A program made the position numbers and the translations under genes. The notes under the pieces were generated by a model. It worked only from the letters and a program-made list of their open reading frames with translations. It ran no database searches and was not told the origin of the DNA. A stretch of DNA of 64,000 nucleotides. Source: JAIQFL01 sp035295745 (GTDB taxonomy: Bacteria; Acidobacteriota; Terriglobia; Bryobacterales; Bryobacteraceae). Shown here one piece after another: positions 16,634 to 24,211 of the stretch. Numbering within the stretch: position 1 is the first letter of the stretch; each line of letters starts with the position of its first letter. Where the stretch lies: positions 1 through 64,000 of the forward strand of contig DATGIL010000070.1 in the NCBI GenBank assembly GCA_035295745.1, written 5' to 3'.

Positions 16634-17974
16634 ATGACATTCGATGCGAGCCTAAGGCAGTCTAGACCAAGGGTATACGCAGGCCTACGATCAACGGGAG
16701 ACGATTGTTGGCCTGGAGCCCATGTGCTGACGGCGCCTGAAAAAGTAGGATTCAGCAACACTGCTACGATCGAGCGGAAGGCGCAGAACATTGGCGACCC
16801 GATCGCACGGTTGAAGTACTTGCGCAGGGTGACTGCCGAACCGGAGCCGCCAAAGCGGCGCAATCCGGTGCGGTATGTGCCGTTCTGCCTGGCGGTTTTG
16901 CTACTGACCCTTCGTTCCGACGCCCGTTTGCGCCACGCCACGGAGATTCACCACGCCGCCAGCCCGTCGGGTTCCGAAATCCAGGGGGTTCCGAACGTTT
17001 GGCGGGTGGAAGCGACCAAAGACTACGAGGTTTTCAGCAACGGCCTGCGGATTGAGAACGACCTGGCGGTCGCCAATCAGCCGCGCTCCTACCGCCTGAT
17101 TAGCGTGGATGAGCAAGGTCGCACTGCACCGCCGCCGCTGAATCCGATGCCCGCACTACCGCGGCCGCCGCATCCCGCCGTGAAAAAGGATCTCCGTCGC
17201 CTTTCACCTGTCACCGACGGACTTCCCTTCGAGGATGGCCGCTCGCCATCGCAACGGAACATCCCGGCGGGGATCGTCTTCCACACCACCGAAAGCGACC
17301 AGGTACCGTTTGAGCCGGGCCAGCAGCGCAACCTGCAACGCATCACCCGCGACACCCTGCTCTTCGTTCGCAACAAGCGCGCCTATCATTTCCTGATCGA
17401 CCGCTTCGGCCGGGTTCATCGGATCGTAGCGGAGTCGGACTCGGCAAACCACGCCGGCAACTCGATTTGGGCGGATTCCCGCTGGCTCTATCTCGAATTG
17501 AACCAGAGCTTCCTGGGTGTCGCTTTCGAGGCCGCCATGCAGAACGATCAGGCGCGCATCACCGAAGCGCAAACCCATTCGGCAAAGGTGCTCACCGAGA
17601 TGCTGCGCAGCAAGTACAACATCCCCGCGGCAAACTGCGTGACACACGCACAGGTTTCTGTCAATCCCGACAACATGCGTATCGGTTGGCACTCCGATTG
17701 GGGCAAGGGTTTTCCCTTTCACGAGGTCGGACTTCCGGATAATTACCAGCAGGCGCTCCCCAGCCTCTACCTGATGGGCTTCGAATACGATACGCTATAT
17801 GTGAACTCCACCGGACCTGGAATATGGCAAGGTCTCGCCACTGCCGAAGAGCGGCTGCGCGAAGCATCGGAGGCACATCGCATGCCCGTGCCGCGATACA
17901 GAGCGCTCTTACGGAGAAGATACAGTGACGAAATCAGGGCGCTCCACCAGTGGGGTGCGGATGAGGAGAATTGA
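16634..17974 (+). CDS. N-acetylmuramoyl-L-alanine amidase-like (Amidase_2) protein
   Basis: 446 residues. A hydrophobic segment (VPFCLAVLLLTLRSDARL) at about residues 81-98 follows a charged N-terminus, so it is probably membrane-anchored or exported. The Amidase_2/PGRP zinc amidase domain lies at about residues 210-375: GIVFHTTES (first zinc His), YHFLIDRFGRVHRIV, NHAGNSIW, and VTHAQVSVNPDNM ... WHSDWGKGFPF (second His and Asp region). It should cut the lactyl-peptide bond of peptidoglycan. The next gene starts 1 bp after its stop and encodes an actin-like ATPase, so both are likely one operon. The upstream start is not certain. Confidence 0.82.
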   Translation: MTFDASLRQSRPRVYAGLRSTGDDCWPGAHVLTAPEKVGFSNTATIERKAQNIGDPIARLKYLRRVTAEPEPPKRRNPVRYVPFCLAVLLLTLRSDARLRHATEIHHAASPSGSEIQGVPNVWRVEATKDYEVFSNGLRIENDLAVANQPRSYRLISVDEQGRTAPPPLNPMPALPRPPHPAVKKDLRRLSPVTDGLPFEDGRSPSQRNIPAGIVFHTTESDQVPFEPGQQRNLQRITRDTLLFVRNKRAYHFLIDRFGRVHRIVAESDSANHAGNSIWADSRWLYLELNQSFLGVAFEAAMQNDQARITEAQTHSAKVLTEMLRSKYNIPAANCVTHAQVSVNPDNMRIGWHSDWGKGFPFHEVGLPDNYQQALPSLYLMGFEYDTLYVNSTGPGIWQGLATAEERLREASEAHRMPVPRYRALLRRRYSDEIRALHQWGADEEN

Positions 17975-17975
17975 G

Positions 17976-18977
17976 ATGAAGAGCGACGCAAGCAAGGCCC
18001 CCGCAATCGGACTCGACGTAGGAACCAGCCGTATTGTCGCCGCGCGGCAGGTGGAACAGAGCATCCGGTACGACGTCCAACTGAACGCTTTTGTCAGCAT
18101 TCCGTACTCGAAGATGACAGAAAACGTTCTGCGCAAGGAAAATGTGCCGTATAGCGTCGACGGCAATGAGATCGTCGTGCATGGGAACGAATCCGAGCGG
18201 TTTGCCGATTTGCTGAAGAAGGAAATCCGCCGGACCATGGCTCGGGGCGTATTGAACGCGAATGAGCCTGACAGCGTTCGCATCATCCGCGACATCACCA
18301 GCCAGCTTGCGGGCAAAGCGGAGAAGGGTCAGAAACTCTGTTTCTCGGTCCCGGCGGCGCCGATGGGGGCGGAGGAGAACCTCACCTACCATGAGGCCAC
18401 CATGCGCGACATCCTGGCCGGCATGGGATTCGAAGTGCAGAGCATCAATGAGGGGCTGGCGGTAGTTTATGGGGAGTTGGAAAGCTCCAACTACACCGGC
18501 ATCGGGATCAGTTGCGGCGGCGGACTCTGCAACGTGTGTTTCGCGTACCTGTCGGTTCCTGTCCTCAGCTTCAGCATCGCCAAGGCGGGCGATTTCATCG
18601 ACTCCAGCGCCGCTTCGGTGATGGGTGAACGCGCCAATCGCGTGCGCCTCCTGAAGGAGCAGTCGTTCTATATGAACGGCAGCTTCGAGGACAAGCTCAA
18701 GCAGGTGCTCGGCGTCTATTACGACGACATGATTCACGCCTTGGTGGGGGGTATGAAGACGGCCTTCAGCGGCGCGAAGAACATGCCGAAACTGGCGCGC
18801 CCGGTGCCGCTGGTTTTGAGTGGCGGAACCGCCATGCCCAAGGGCTTCCCCGAACGCTTCGAGAAGATTCTGGGTGAGAGCGATTTCCCGATCGAACTGT
18901 CGGAGATTCGCATGGCGGCGGATCCTCTGACCACGACGGCCAAAGGTGCTCTGGTCGCCGCGTTGAGCGACATGTAA
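17976..18977 (+). CDS. actin-like ATPase-fold protein (MreB/Hsp70/ParM superfamily)
   Basis: 333 residues from the ATG at 17976, with GAGGAG 7 nt upstream; the frame is open earlier but inside the amidase gene. Actin-superfamily motifs: phosphate-1 AIGLDVGTSRIVAAR, the connect region INEGLAVVYGELE, phosphate-2 TGIGISCGGGLCNVCFAYL, adenosine motif PLVLSGGTAMPKGFPERF. Too short for Hsp70, and lacks the MreB and FtsA hallmarks I know. Coupled 1 bp behind a peptidoglycan amidase, it may build or position a filament controlling wall cleavage. That role is inference; the fold is clear. Confidence 0.8.
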   Translation: MKSDASKAPAIGLDVGTSRIVAARQVEQSIRYDVQLNAFVSIPYSKMTENVLRKENVPYSVDGNEIVVHGNESERFADLLKKEIRRTMARGVLNANEPDSVRIIRDITSQLAGKAEKGQKLCFSVPAAPMGAEENLTYHEATMRDILAGMGFEVQSINEGLAVVYGELESSNYTGIGISCGGGLCNVCFAYLSVPVLSFSIAKAGDFIDSSAASVMGERANRVRLLKEQSFYMNGSFEDKLKQVLGVYYDDMIHALVGGMKTAFSGAKNMPKLARPVPLVLSGGTAMPKGFPERFEKILGESDFPIELSEIRMAADPLTTTAKGALVAALSDM

Positions 18978-19361
18978 AAGCACCACTTGGAGCCAGGTCA
19001 CCGACCCGTTCTTTGAGTTGCACGCCGGATCGTCTTGATTGAATGACTGCCGGACCACCCACAGCAATCCTCGCCGTGGGTCATGCACTGCGTCCTTTCC
19101 GCGGACGTCGCCGACGGCGCGCATAATTTGCACTGTTGGACCGATTCCGTCCCAAGCGATGTGTCTTGCCTCTGCCGAACTGGCTTGCTGCAGTGGACAC
19201 GCGACCCATCGTCTCCGATTCGCCTCAATATTGGAAGCGAACGCCCGAATTCCGGAGGCGTCCGCCGGTAATGTTCTGACACGCACAAAACGTTTCGGAC
19301 CCAAAAGGTTAGTTTGGTATATGTGTTTGTTTGACTCTATCCTTAGGTAATCGTGCAACCC
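18978..19361. other. 384-bp intergenic region before the rsb operon
   Basis: No supported coding sequence; a 96-residue minus-strand frame at 18998-19288 has no recognisable motif. The last 70 bases (GGTTAGTTTGGTATATGTGT, then TTGTTTGACTC) are AT-rich and are the likely promoter zone for rsbR, though no consensus boxes can be fixed. Confidence 0.5.
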
Positions 19362-20210
19362 ATGACAAGAATTCCGCAGATCCTGAAGCAACACGAATCC
19401 GAACTTCTCGAGGAATGGATCGCCGCACAGAAAGGCGCCGTGGGGCCGAAAAGCTCCCTCAAGCGGGATGGCGAACTGCGTGAGCAGGCCCATTCGTTTC
19501 TGAACCTCCTGCAACAAGCCACGCAGCCGGGAAACGTCACCAATACGGAGAGCGCCGAGTGGCAACCCGTACGTGGTTTTCTATCGGAATTCTCCTCGGA
19601 GCGGGCGCGCCAGGGTTATTCCCCCACCGAGACGGCGACCTTCGTTTTTTCGCTGAAGCAGCCACTTTTTCAACGCCTGCAGAGTGAATTCCCCAGCGAT
19701 CCGGCGGGCTCGGCGGAAGAAACCTGGGCCGCTACACGCATGCTGGATCAACTCGGGCTTTTTGTCACCGAGGTCTACCAGAAGAGCCGCGAAGAAGTCA
19801 TCATTCGCCAACAGCAGGAAATGATTGAGATCTCCACGCCGGTGATTCAACTCTGGGCGGGTGTTCTGGCGCTGCCGCTCATCGGCACGCTCGACAGCAA
19901 CCGCACGCAGGTAGTGATGGAGACCTTACTCCAGCGGATTGTAGATACCGGGTCGGCGATTGCCATTATCGACATCACTGGAGTTCCCACAGTCGATACC
20001 ATGGTGGCCCAGCACCTCATGAAGACCGTGGCGGCGGCCCGCCTGATGGGAGCCGATTGCCTGATCAGCGGGATTCGTCCGCAGATCGCGCAGACTATGG
20101 TCCATCTTGGCGTGGCTCTTGGGGATATCACCACCAAGGCAAGCCTGGCCGACGCGTTTGCCGCAGCGCTAAAGAAGAAGAGGCTGATGGTTGTCGATGA
20201 GAGAGTTTAA
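19362..20210 (+). CDS. rsbR: RsbR-type stressosome protein
   Basis: 282 residues from the ATG at 19362; a GTG three codons upstream (19353) is the alternative. The N-terminal helical sensor domain (ILKQHESELLEEWIAAQ) is of RsbRD_N type rather than the globin-like form of RsbRA. The C-terminal STAS domain (about 155-270) carries both phosphorylated threonines of the family: T213 in GVPTVDTMVAQHL and T245 in IRPQIAQTMVHLG. RsbR and RsbS build the cytoplasmic stressosome that holds RsbT until stress. It is the first gene of a plus-strand operon through at least 22004. Confidence 0.93.
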   Translation: MTRIPQILKQHESELLEEWIAAQKGAVGPKSSLKRDGELREQAHSFLNLLQQATQPGNVTNTESAEWQPVRGFLSEFSSERARQGYSPTETATFVFSLKQPLFQRLQSEFPSDPAGSAEETWAATRMLDQLGLFVTEVYQKSREEVIIRQQQEMIEISTPVIQLWAGVLALPLIGTLDSNRTQVVMETLLQRIVDTGSAIAIIDITGVPTVDTMVAQHLMKTVAAARLMGADCLISGIRPQIAQTMVHLGVALGDITTKASLADAFAAALKKKRLMVVDERV

Positions 20211-20222
20211 GGCGGTTTCCCC

Positions 20223-20585
20223 ATGGATCGCATACCGATTCTGAAAATGGGAGATCTTTTGCTGGTCACCATCCAGGTGGACATGCATGATCGTCTCGCC
20301 ATGAGCTTACAGGATGATCTCACCGACAAAATTGTTAGCGGCAAGGCACGAGGCGTTCTGATCGACATCTCGGCGCTCGACATGGTCGATTCCTTCATAG
20401 GCCGCATGCTGGCGAACATCGCCTCAATGTCGCGGATCCTGGATGCCGAGACCGTTGTGGTCGGAATGCGTCCGGCCGTGGCCATTACCCTGGTGGAACT
20501 CGGTTTGAGCCTCCGTGGAGTGCGTACGGCCTTGAACGTCGATCAAGGCATGACGCTGCTCCGCTCCTTTGGCGCCGAAGGTTGA
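20223..20585 (+). CDS. rsbS: RsbS-type STAS-domain stressosome protein
   Basis: 120 residues forming a lone STAS domain: IPILKMGDLLLVTIQVDMHD, GVLIDISALDMVDSFIGRML, VVGMRPAVAITLVELGL. Ser57 in the MVDSFIGR segment corresponds to the RsbT-phosphorylated serine of RsbS (Ser59 in Bacillus subtilis by family knowledge). Normal length. It lies 12 bp after rsbR and 1 bp before rsbT. With RsbR it forms the stressosome core and binds RsbT in unstressed cells. Confidence 0.94.
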   Translation: MDRIPILKMGDLLLVTIQVDMHDRLAMSLQDDLTDKIVSGKARGVLIDISALDMVDSFIGRMLANIASMSRILDAETVVVGMRPAVAITLVELGLSLRGVRTALNVDQGMTLLRSFGAEG

Positions 20586-20586
20586 C

Positions 20587-20991
20587 ATGACGGTCGACAA
20601 AGAGCGGCAACTGAGGCTCTCTTCGGCGGAGGACGTTGTTTTAATTCGTCAGGCAGTCCGGCAGTGGTCAGCCGACTTGGGATTTAGCCTGGTCGATCAA
20701 ACCAAGCTGGTGACCGCGGCGAGCGAGCTGGCCCGAAACGCGGTGATCTACGGTGGCGGGGGAGAGGCCCGCATTCGAACTCTCGCCAGGAATGGCCGTT
20801 TGGGCATTCAAGTGACGTTCCAAGACAATGGCCCTGGCATTGCTGATATAGAGCAAGCGATGAAAGATGGTTTCACCACGGGTTCCGGCCTCGGCTTGGG
20901 ACTGGGCGGTGCCAAACGGCTCACGCAGGAATTCGAAATCGAGTCGAACCCGGGTGAGGGAACGCGGGTGACCTTTGTTCGATGGAGATAA
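20587..20991 (+). CDS. rsbT: RsbT-type serine/threonine protein kinase
   Basis: 134 residues from MTVDKERQ, 1 bp after the rsbS stop. It is a GHKL ATPase: N box ASELARNAVIYGGGG, G1 box FQDNGPGIADIEQA, G2 box TTGSGLGLGLGGAKRL. It phosphorylates RsbR and RsbS and, once free, switches on a downstream partner. In Bacillus that partner is the phosphatase RsbU; no RsbU-like gene is here, but an ATPase-phosphatase fusion and two hybrid kinases follow. Its 3' end overlaps the next gene by 10 bp, indicating translational coupling. Confidence 0.94.
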   Translation: MTVDKERQLRLSSAEDVVLIRQAVRQWSADLGFSLVDQTKLVTAASELARNAVIYGGGGEARIRTLARNGRLGIQVTFQDNGPGIADIEQAMKDGFTTGSGLGLGLGGAKRLTQEFEIESNPGEGTRVTFVRWR

Positions 20992-22004
20992 CTAACGCCT
21001 CGTATATTTCCGAGATCGGAGATCAGACCGGGATCGGCGGGGCGCGGCGCACGGCACTCGAACTGGCCGCCTCGCAAGGTTTCGATGAAACCGCGGCAGG
21101 TAAGCTCGCGATCGCGGTAACAGAAGCTTCTGCCAATGTTTTGAAGCATGCCCAAAGGGGGCAAATCCTCCTGCGTGCGGTGGGTGCCGGTATCGAAATG
21201 ATTGCCATCGACAAAGGCGCGGGTATCGCGAATGTCGAGGATGCCTTGATCGACGGCCGGTCCAGCGCCGGAACAGCCGGAATCGGCTTGGGTGCAATCG
21301 CGCGCCTGGCTTCTTTTTTCGATATCTACACAAGCGAGTCGGGGACCGCGCTGCTGGCGCACATCTTCCCGTCGGAACAGCGCCGCCAACTCGACCGGTC
21401 AGAACCTTCGACGCTGGAAATCGGCGCGGTGCAGTCGGTTTATCCTGGCGAGACGATGTGTGGAGATGGCTGGGCGCAAAGGCGTAGCCGGTTGTTTATG
21501 GTCGATGGATTAGGCCACGGTTTCCATGCGGCGCGCGCCGCTGGTACCGCTATCGAGTCCTTTGAGCACAACTGGCTGAGGCCGGGCAGGGAGATCATCG
21601 AGTCGGTGCATCTTGCATTGCGGAGCACCCGGGGTGCGGCGGTCGCCACCCTGGAACTCGATTCTGAAAAGGGTGTGGCCCAATTCTGCGGCGTCGGGAA
21701 CATCGCTGGTACCGTAATCGCGGGCGAGACCAGAAGGGGCATGATGTCGCACAATGGGACGGCGGGGCACGAAGTCCACCAGATCGCGGCTCTCGATTAT
21801 CCCTGGCCGCCCGGCGCTTTGTTGATCATGCATACCGATGGGATTAGCTCGAAGTGGGATTTGAATGCCTACGAGGGGCTTGCGGAACGTCATCCCGGCT
21901 TGATTGCCGCCGTGCTCTATCGCGATTTCCGCCGCCAGCGCGACGATGCCACCGTTGTGGTGGTGAGGGCTTGCCGCAACGCGTTCGAGGGAGGACGATC
22001 TTGA
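20982..22004 (+). CDS. fusion of RsbT-like ATPase and RsbX/SpoIIE-type PP2C phosphatase
   Basis: 340 residues. Residues about 1-130 are a second GHKL anti-sigma-kinase-like domain (IAVTEASANVLKHAQRGQIL; AIDKGAGIANVEDAL; TAGIGLGAIARLASFF). Residues about 145-335 are a PP2C-type phosphatase (GETMCGDGWA; LFMVDGLGHGFHAARAA; VAQFCGVGNIAGTVIAG; ALLIMHTDGISSKWDL; DDATVVVVRA) of the RsbX class, which resets the stressosome by dephosphorylating RsbR and RsbS. The metal-binding Asp residues (VDGLGHG, HTDG, DDAT) are kept. The fused kinase-like half is unusual and may make this a combined kinase/phosphatase. Confidence 0.88.
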   Translation: MEITNASYISEIGDQTGIGGARRTALELAASQGFDETAAGKLAIAVTEASANVLKHAQRGQILLRAVGAGIEMIAIDKGAGIANVEDALIDGRSSAGTAGIGLGAIARLASFFDIYTSESGTALLAHIFPSEQRRQLDRSEPSTLEIGAVQSVYPGETMCGDGWAQRRSRLFMVDGLGHGFHAARAAGTAIESFEHNWLRPGREIIESVHLALRSTRGAAVATLELDSEKGVAQFCGVGNIAGTVIAGETRRGMMSHNGTAGHEVHQIAALDYPWPPGALLIMHTDGISSKWDLNAYEGLAERHPGLIAAVLYRDFRRQRDDATVVVVRACRNAFEGGRS

Positions 22005-24136
22005 ACCCAACGATTCTCACGGCTTCCCTGCGGGCGGAACGAGACTTGGTAGCGGCACGGAAGCGGGCACGGGATGTGTCCTCCCTATTGGGATTCGATA
22101 ACCAGGACCAGACTCGCATCGCGACTGCCGTCTCCGAAATCGGACGCAACGCCTATCGTTATGCGGGTGGCGGCAAGATTGAGTTTCTCATCGAAGGCGC
22201 AACCGCGCCACAGGTGCTGGTGATTCGAGTCAGCGATAGCGGACCGGGCATCGCTAACATGCGGGAGATCCTCGCGGGAGAATTCCAGTCGCGTACGGGC
22301 ATGGGACTCGGCATTACTGGAACTCGCAAGCTGGTGGACCAGTTCGACATCGAATCGAGGCCTGGAAAAGGGACCACCGTCACGCTGAAGAAGTTTTTGC
22401 CGCGGGGCTCCGCACTGGTCAGCACAGCGGAGATTGAAAAGGTCGTGGAGGAGTTGGCCAGGCGCAGGCCGTTGGATGAGCCTTTCGATGAGTTGCAGCA
22501 GCAGAACCAGGAATTGCTGCTGCTTCTCGGAGAACTACGGAAGCGGCAGGACGAACTCTCGGTGCTCAATCGCGAGTTAGAAGACACCAATCGCGGCGTC
22601 GTCGCACTGTACGCCGAATTGGATGAAAAGGCAGACCACCTGCGGCGTGCCGATCACCTCAAAACGCGCTTCCTCTCCAATATGAGTCACGAGTTCCGCA
22701 CACCTGTGAACTCCATCATCGCGCTCAGCAATTTGCTCCTCAACCGCAAGGATAGCGGACTGGATTCGGAAGAACGCCAACAGGTGTCGTTTATCAAGAA
22801 AGCCGCGGACGGTCTTCTCGAATTGGTGAACGATTTGTTGGATCTCGCGAAAGTGGAAGCCGGGAAGGTGGAAGTACAACCCGTGGAGTTTGAGGTCTCC
22901 GATCTGTTCAGTGCCTTGCGCGGAATGCTGCGTCCCTTACTCGTCAACCCGCACTTGAACCTGGTGTTCGAGGACGCTTCCGCGATTCCTCCGCTGTTTT
23001 CCGACGAAGGCAAAGTGTCGCAGATCCTGCGAAACTTCATCTCCAACGCTTTGAAATTCACCGAGAGTGGTGAAGTTCGCGTCTCAGCGTCCCGGGAATC
23101 CGACATGGTGGTCTTCGCCGTGTGCGATACGGGGATCGGCATCGCGCCGGAACATCACGAACGCATCTTTCAGGAGTTTACGCAGATCGACAGCCCGAGC
23201 CAGCGCAAGGCCAAGGGCACCGGGCTGGGGTTGCCGCTGGCGCGGAAACTCGCGGAGTTATTAGGCGGGACGGTTCACGTGCAATCCTCGCCCGGTACAG
23301 GTTCCACGTTTTACGCCAGCATCCCGCTAACCTACCGGCAGGCGGTCACTGCCAGCGAGCCCGCCTGGCATGTCGACCCCCGGTTGATTCCTGTTCTGCT
23401 GGTGGAAGACAGCATCGAAATCCGGCTTGTATATGAAAAGTACCTGAAGAACACGCCTTATCAGCTGCTTACAGCGTTTTCTTTGCGGGAGGCTCGCAAT
23501 TCCCTGCGTCACTTTCAACCGGCAGCGTTTATCCTCGATGTCATGCTCCAGGGGGAAGACACCTGGGCTTTTCTAGCGGAGTTGAAGAGCCAGGGCGCCA
23601 CCACCAGGAGCACACCAGTACTCATGCAGACCGTGGTGGAGGATGAACGCAAAGCCCTCGCCCTTGGTGCTGATGCGTACCTAAGCAAGCCCGTCAACCG
23701 GGAGGTTTTGTTACGAGAACTCGGACGGCTGGTGGCGCCCAAGGAGCGGGTTCTGGTGGTCGATGACGATGAATTGGCGCGCTATCTGGTCCGGCAGGTA
23801 CTGCGGGAGTTCCCGTGCTCTGTGACCGAGGCTTGCGACGGCTACGAGGCGCTGCATCTCTCCCGCCAGCAGAAGCCCGACCTGATTACCCTCGATCTGG
23901 GCCTGCCAGGATTGAGCGGAGTTGATATTCTGGAGGAATTGAAAGCCGATCCCAGCACCCAGGCGATTCCGGTGATCGTAATTACCGCGAAGCTCCTGAC
24001 CAATCCAGAGCGTGAGGAACTCCAGGGGCGCGCGTACGCGGTGCTCAACAAATCAGAGCTTGGCGACACACCGGTGAAATCGGTATTTGCCGAATTGTTG
24101 AATCACGCACAAGGCCGGGTGGCCGCGGATAGCTAA
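22001..24136 (+). CDS. hybrid histidine kinase with N-terminal RsbT-like domain and two receiver domains
   Basis: 711 residues from a TTG at 22001 with GGAGG upstream, overlapping the previous stop as TTGA. Order: RsbT-like GHKL domain 1-130 (VSEIGRNAYRYAGGGKIEFL, SDSGPGIANM, TGMGLGITGTRKL); coiled coil about 150-215; HisKA with H230 in NMSHEFRTPVNS; HATPase_c (NFISNALKFTESGEV, DTGIGIAPEHHERIFQEF, GTGLGLPLARKL); receiver 1 (VLLVEDSIEI, FILDVML, YLSKPVN); receiver 2 (VLVVDDDELARYL, LITLDLGLPGLSG). No membrane segment is seen, so it is cytoplasmic. Being the last tightly coupled gene of the rsb operon, it is the probable output or partner of RsbT. Confidence 0.92.
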   Translation: MNPTILTASLRAERDLVAARKRARDVSSLLGFDNQDQTRIATAVSEIGRNAYRYAGGGKIEFLIEGATAPQVLVIRVSDSGPGIANMREILAGEFQSRTGMGLGITGTRKLVDQFDIESRPGKGTTVTLKKFLPRGSALVSTAEIEKVVEELARRRPLDEPFDELQQQNQELLLLLGELRKRQDELSVLNRELEDTNRGVVALYAELDEKADHLRRADHLKTRFLSNMSHEFRTPVNSIIALSNLLLNRKDSGLDSEERQQVSFIKKAADGLLELVNDLLDLAKVEAGKVEVQPVEFEVSDLFSALRGMLRPLLVNPHLNLVFEDASAIPPLFSDEGKVSQILRNFISNALKFTESGEVRVSASRESDMVVFAVCDTGIGIAPEHHERIFQEFTQIDSPSQRKAKGTGLGLPLARKLAELLGGTVHVQSSPGTGSTFYASIPLTYRQAVTASEPAWHVDPRLIPVLLVEDSIEIRLVYEKYLKNTPYQLLTAFSLREARNSLRHFQPAAFILDVMLQGEDTWAFLAELKSQGATTRSTPVLMQTVVEDERKALALGADAYLSKPVNREVLLRELGRLVAPKERVLVVDDDELARYLVRQVLREFPCSVTEACDGYEALHLSRQQKPDLITLDLGLPGLSGVDILEELKADPSTQAIPVIVITAKLLTNPEREELQGRAYAVLNKSELGDTPVKSVFAELLNHAQGRVAADS

Positions 24137-24211
24137 GAGTAAGCGCCCGATTTCCGGCCAACTCCCTGATCGGTTACAGTTAACGAAGCGCCGAAGTTCG
24201 CATTTCCCGTT

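Noticed and set aside
18998..19288. 96-residue minus-strand frame before rsbR
   Set aside because: Cys-containing but disordered composition, no ribosome site, and lies where the rsb promoter is expected.
17934..19565. 543-residue minus-strand frame
   Set aside because: Antisense to the actin-like and rsbR genes, which have clear motifs; no family likeness.
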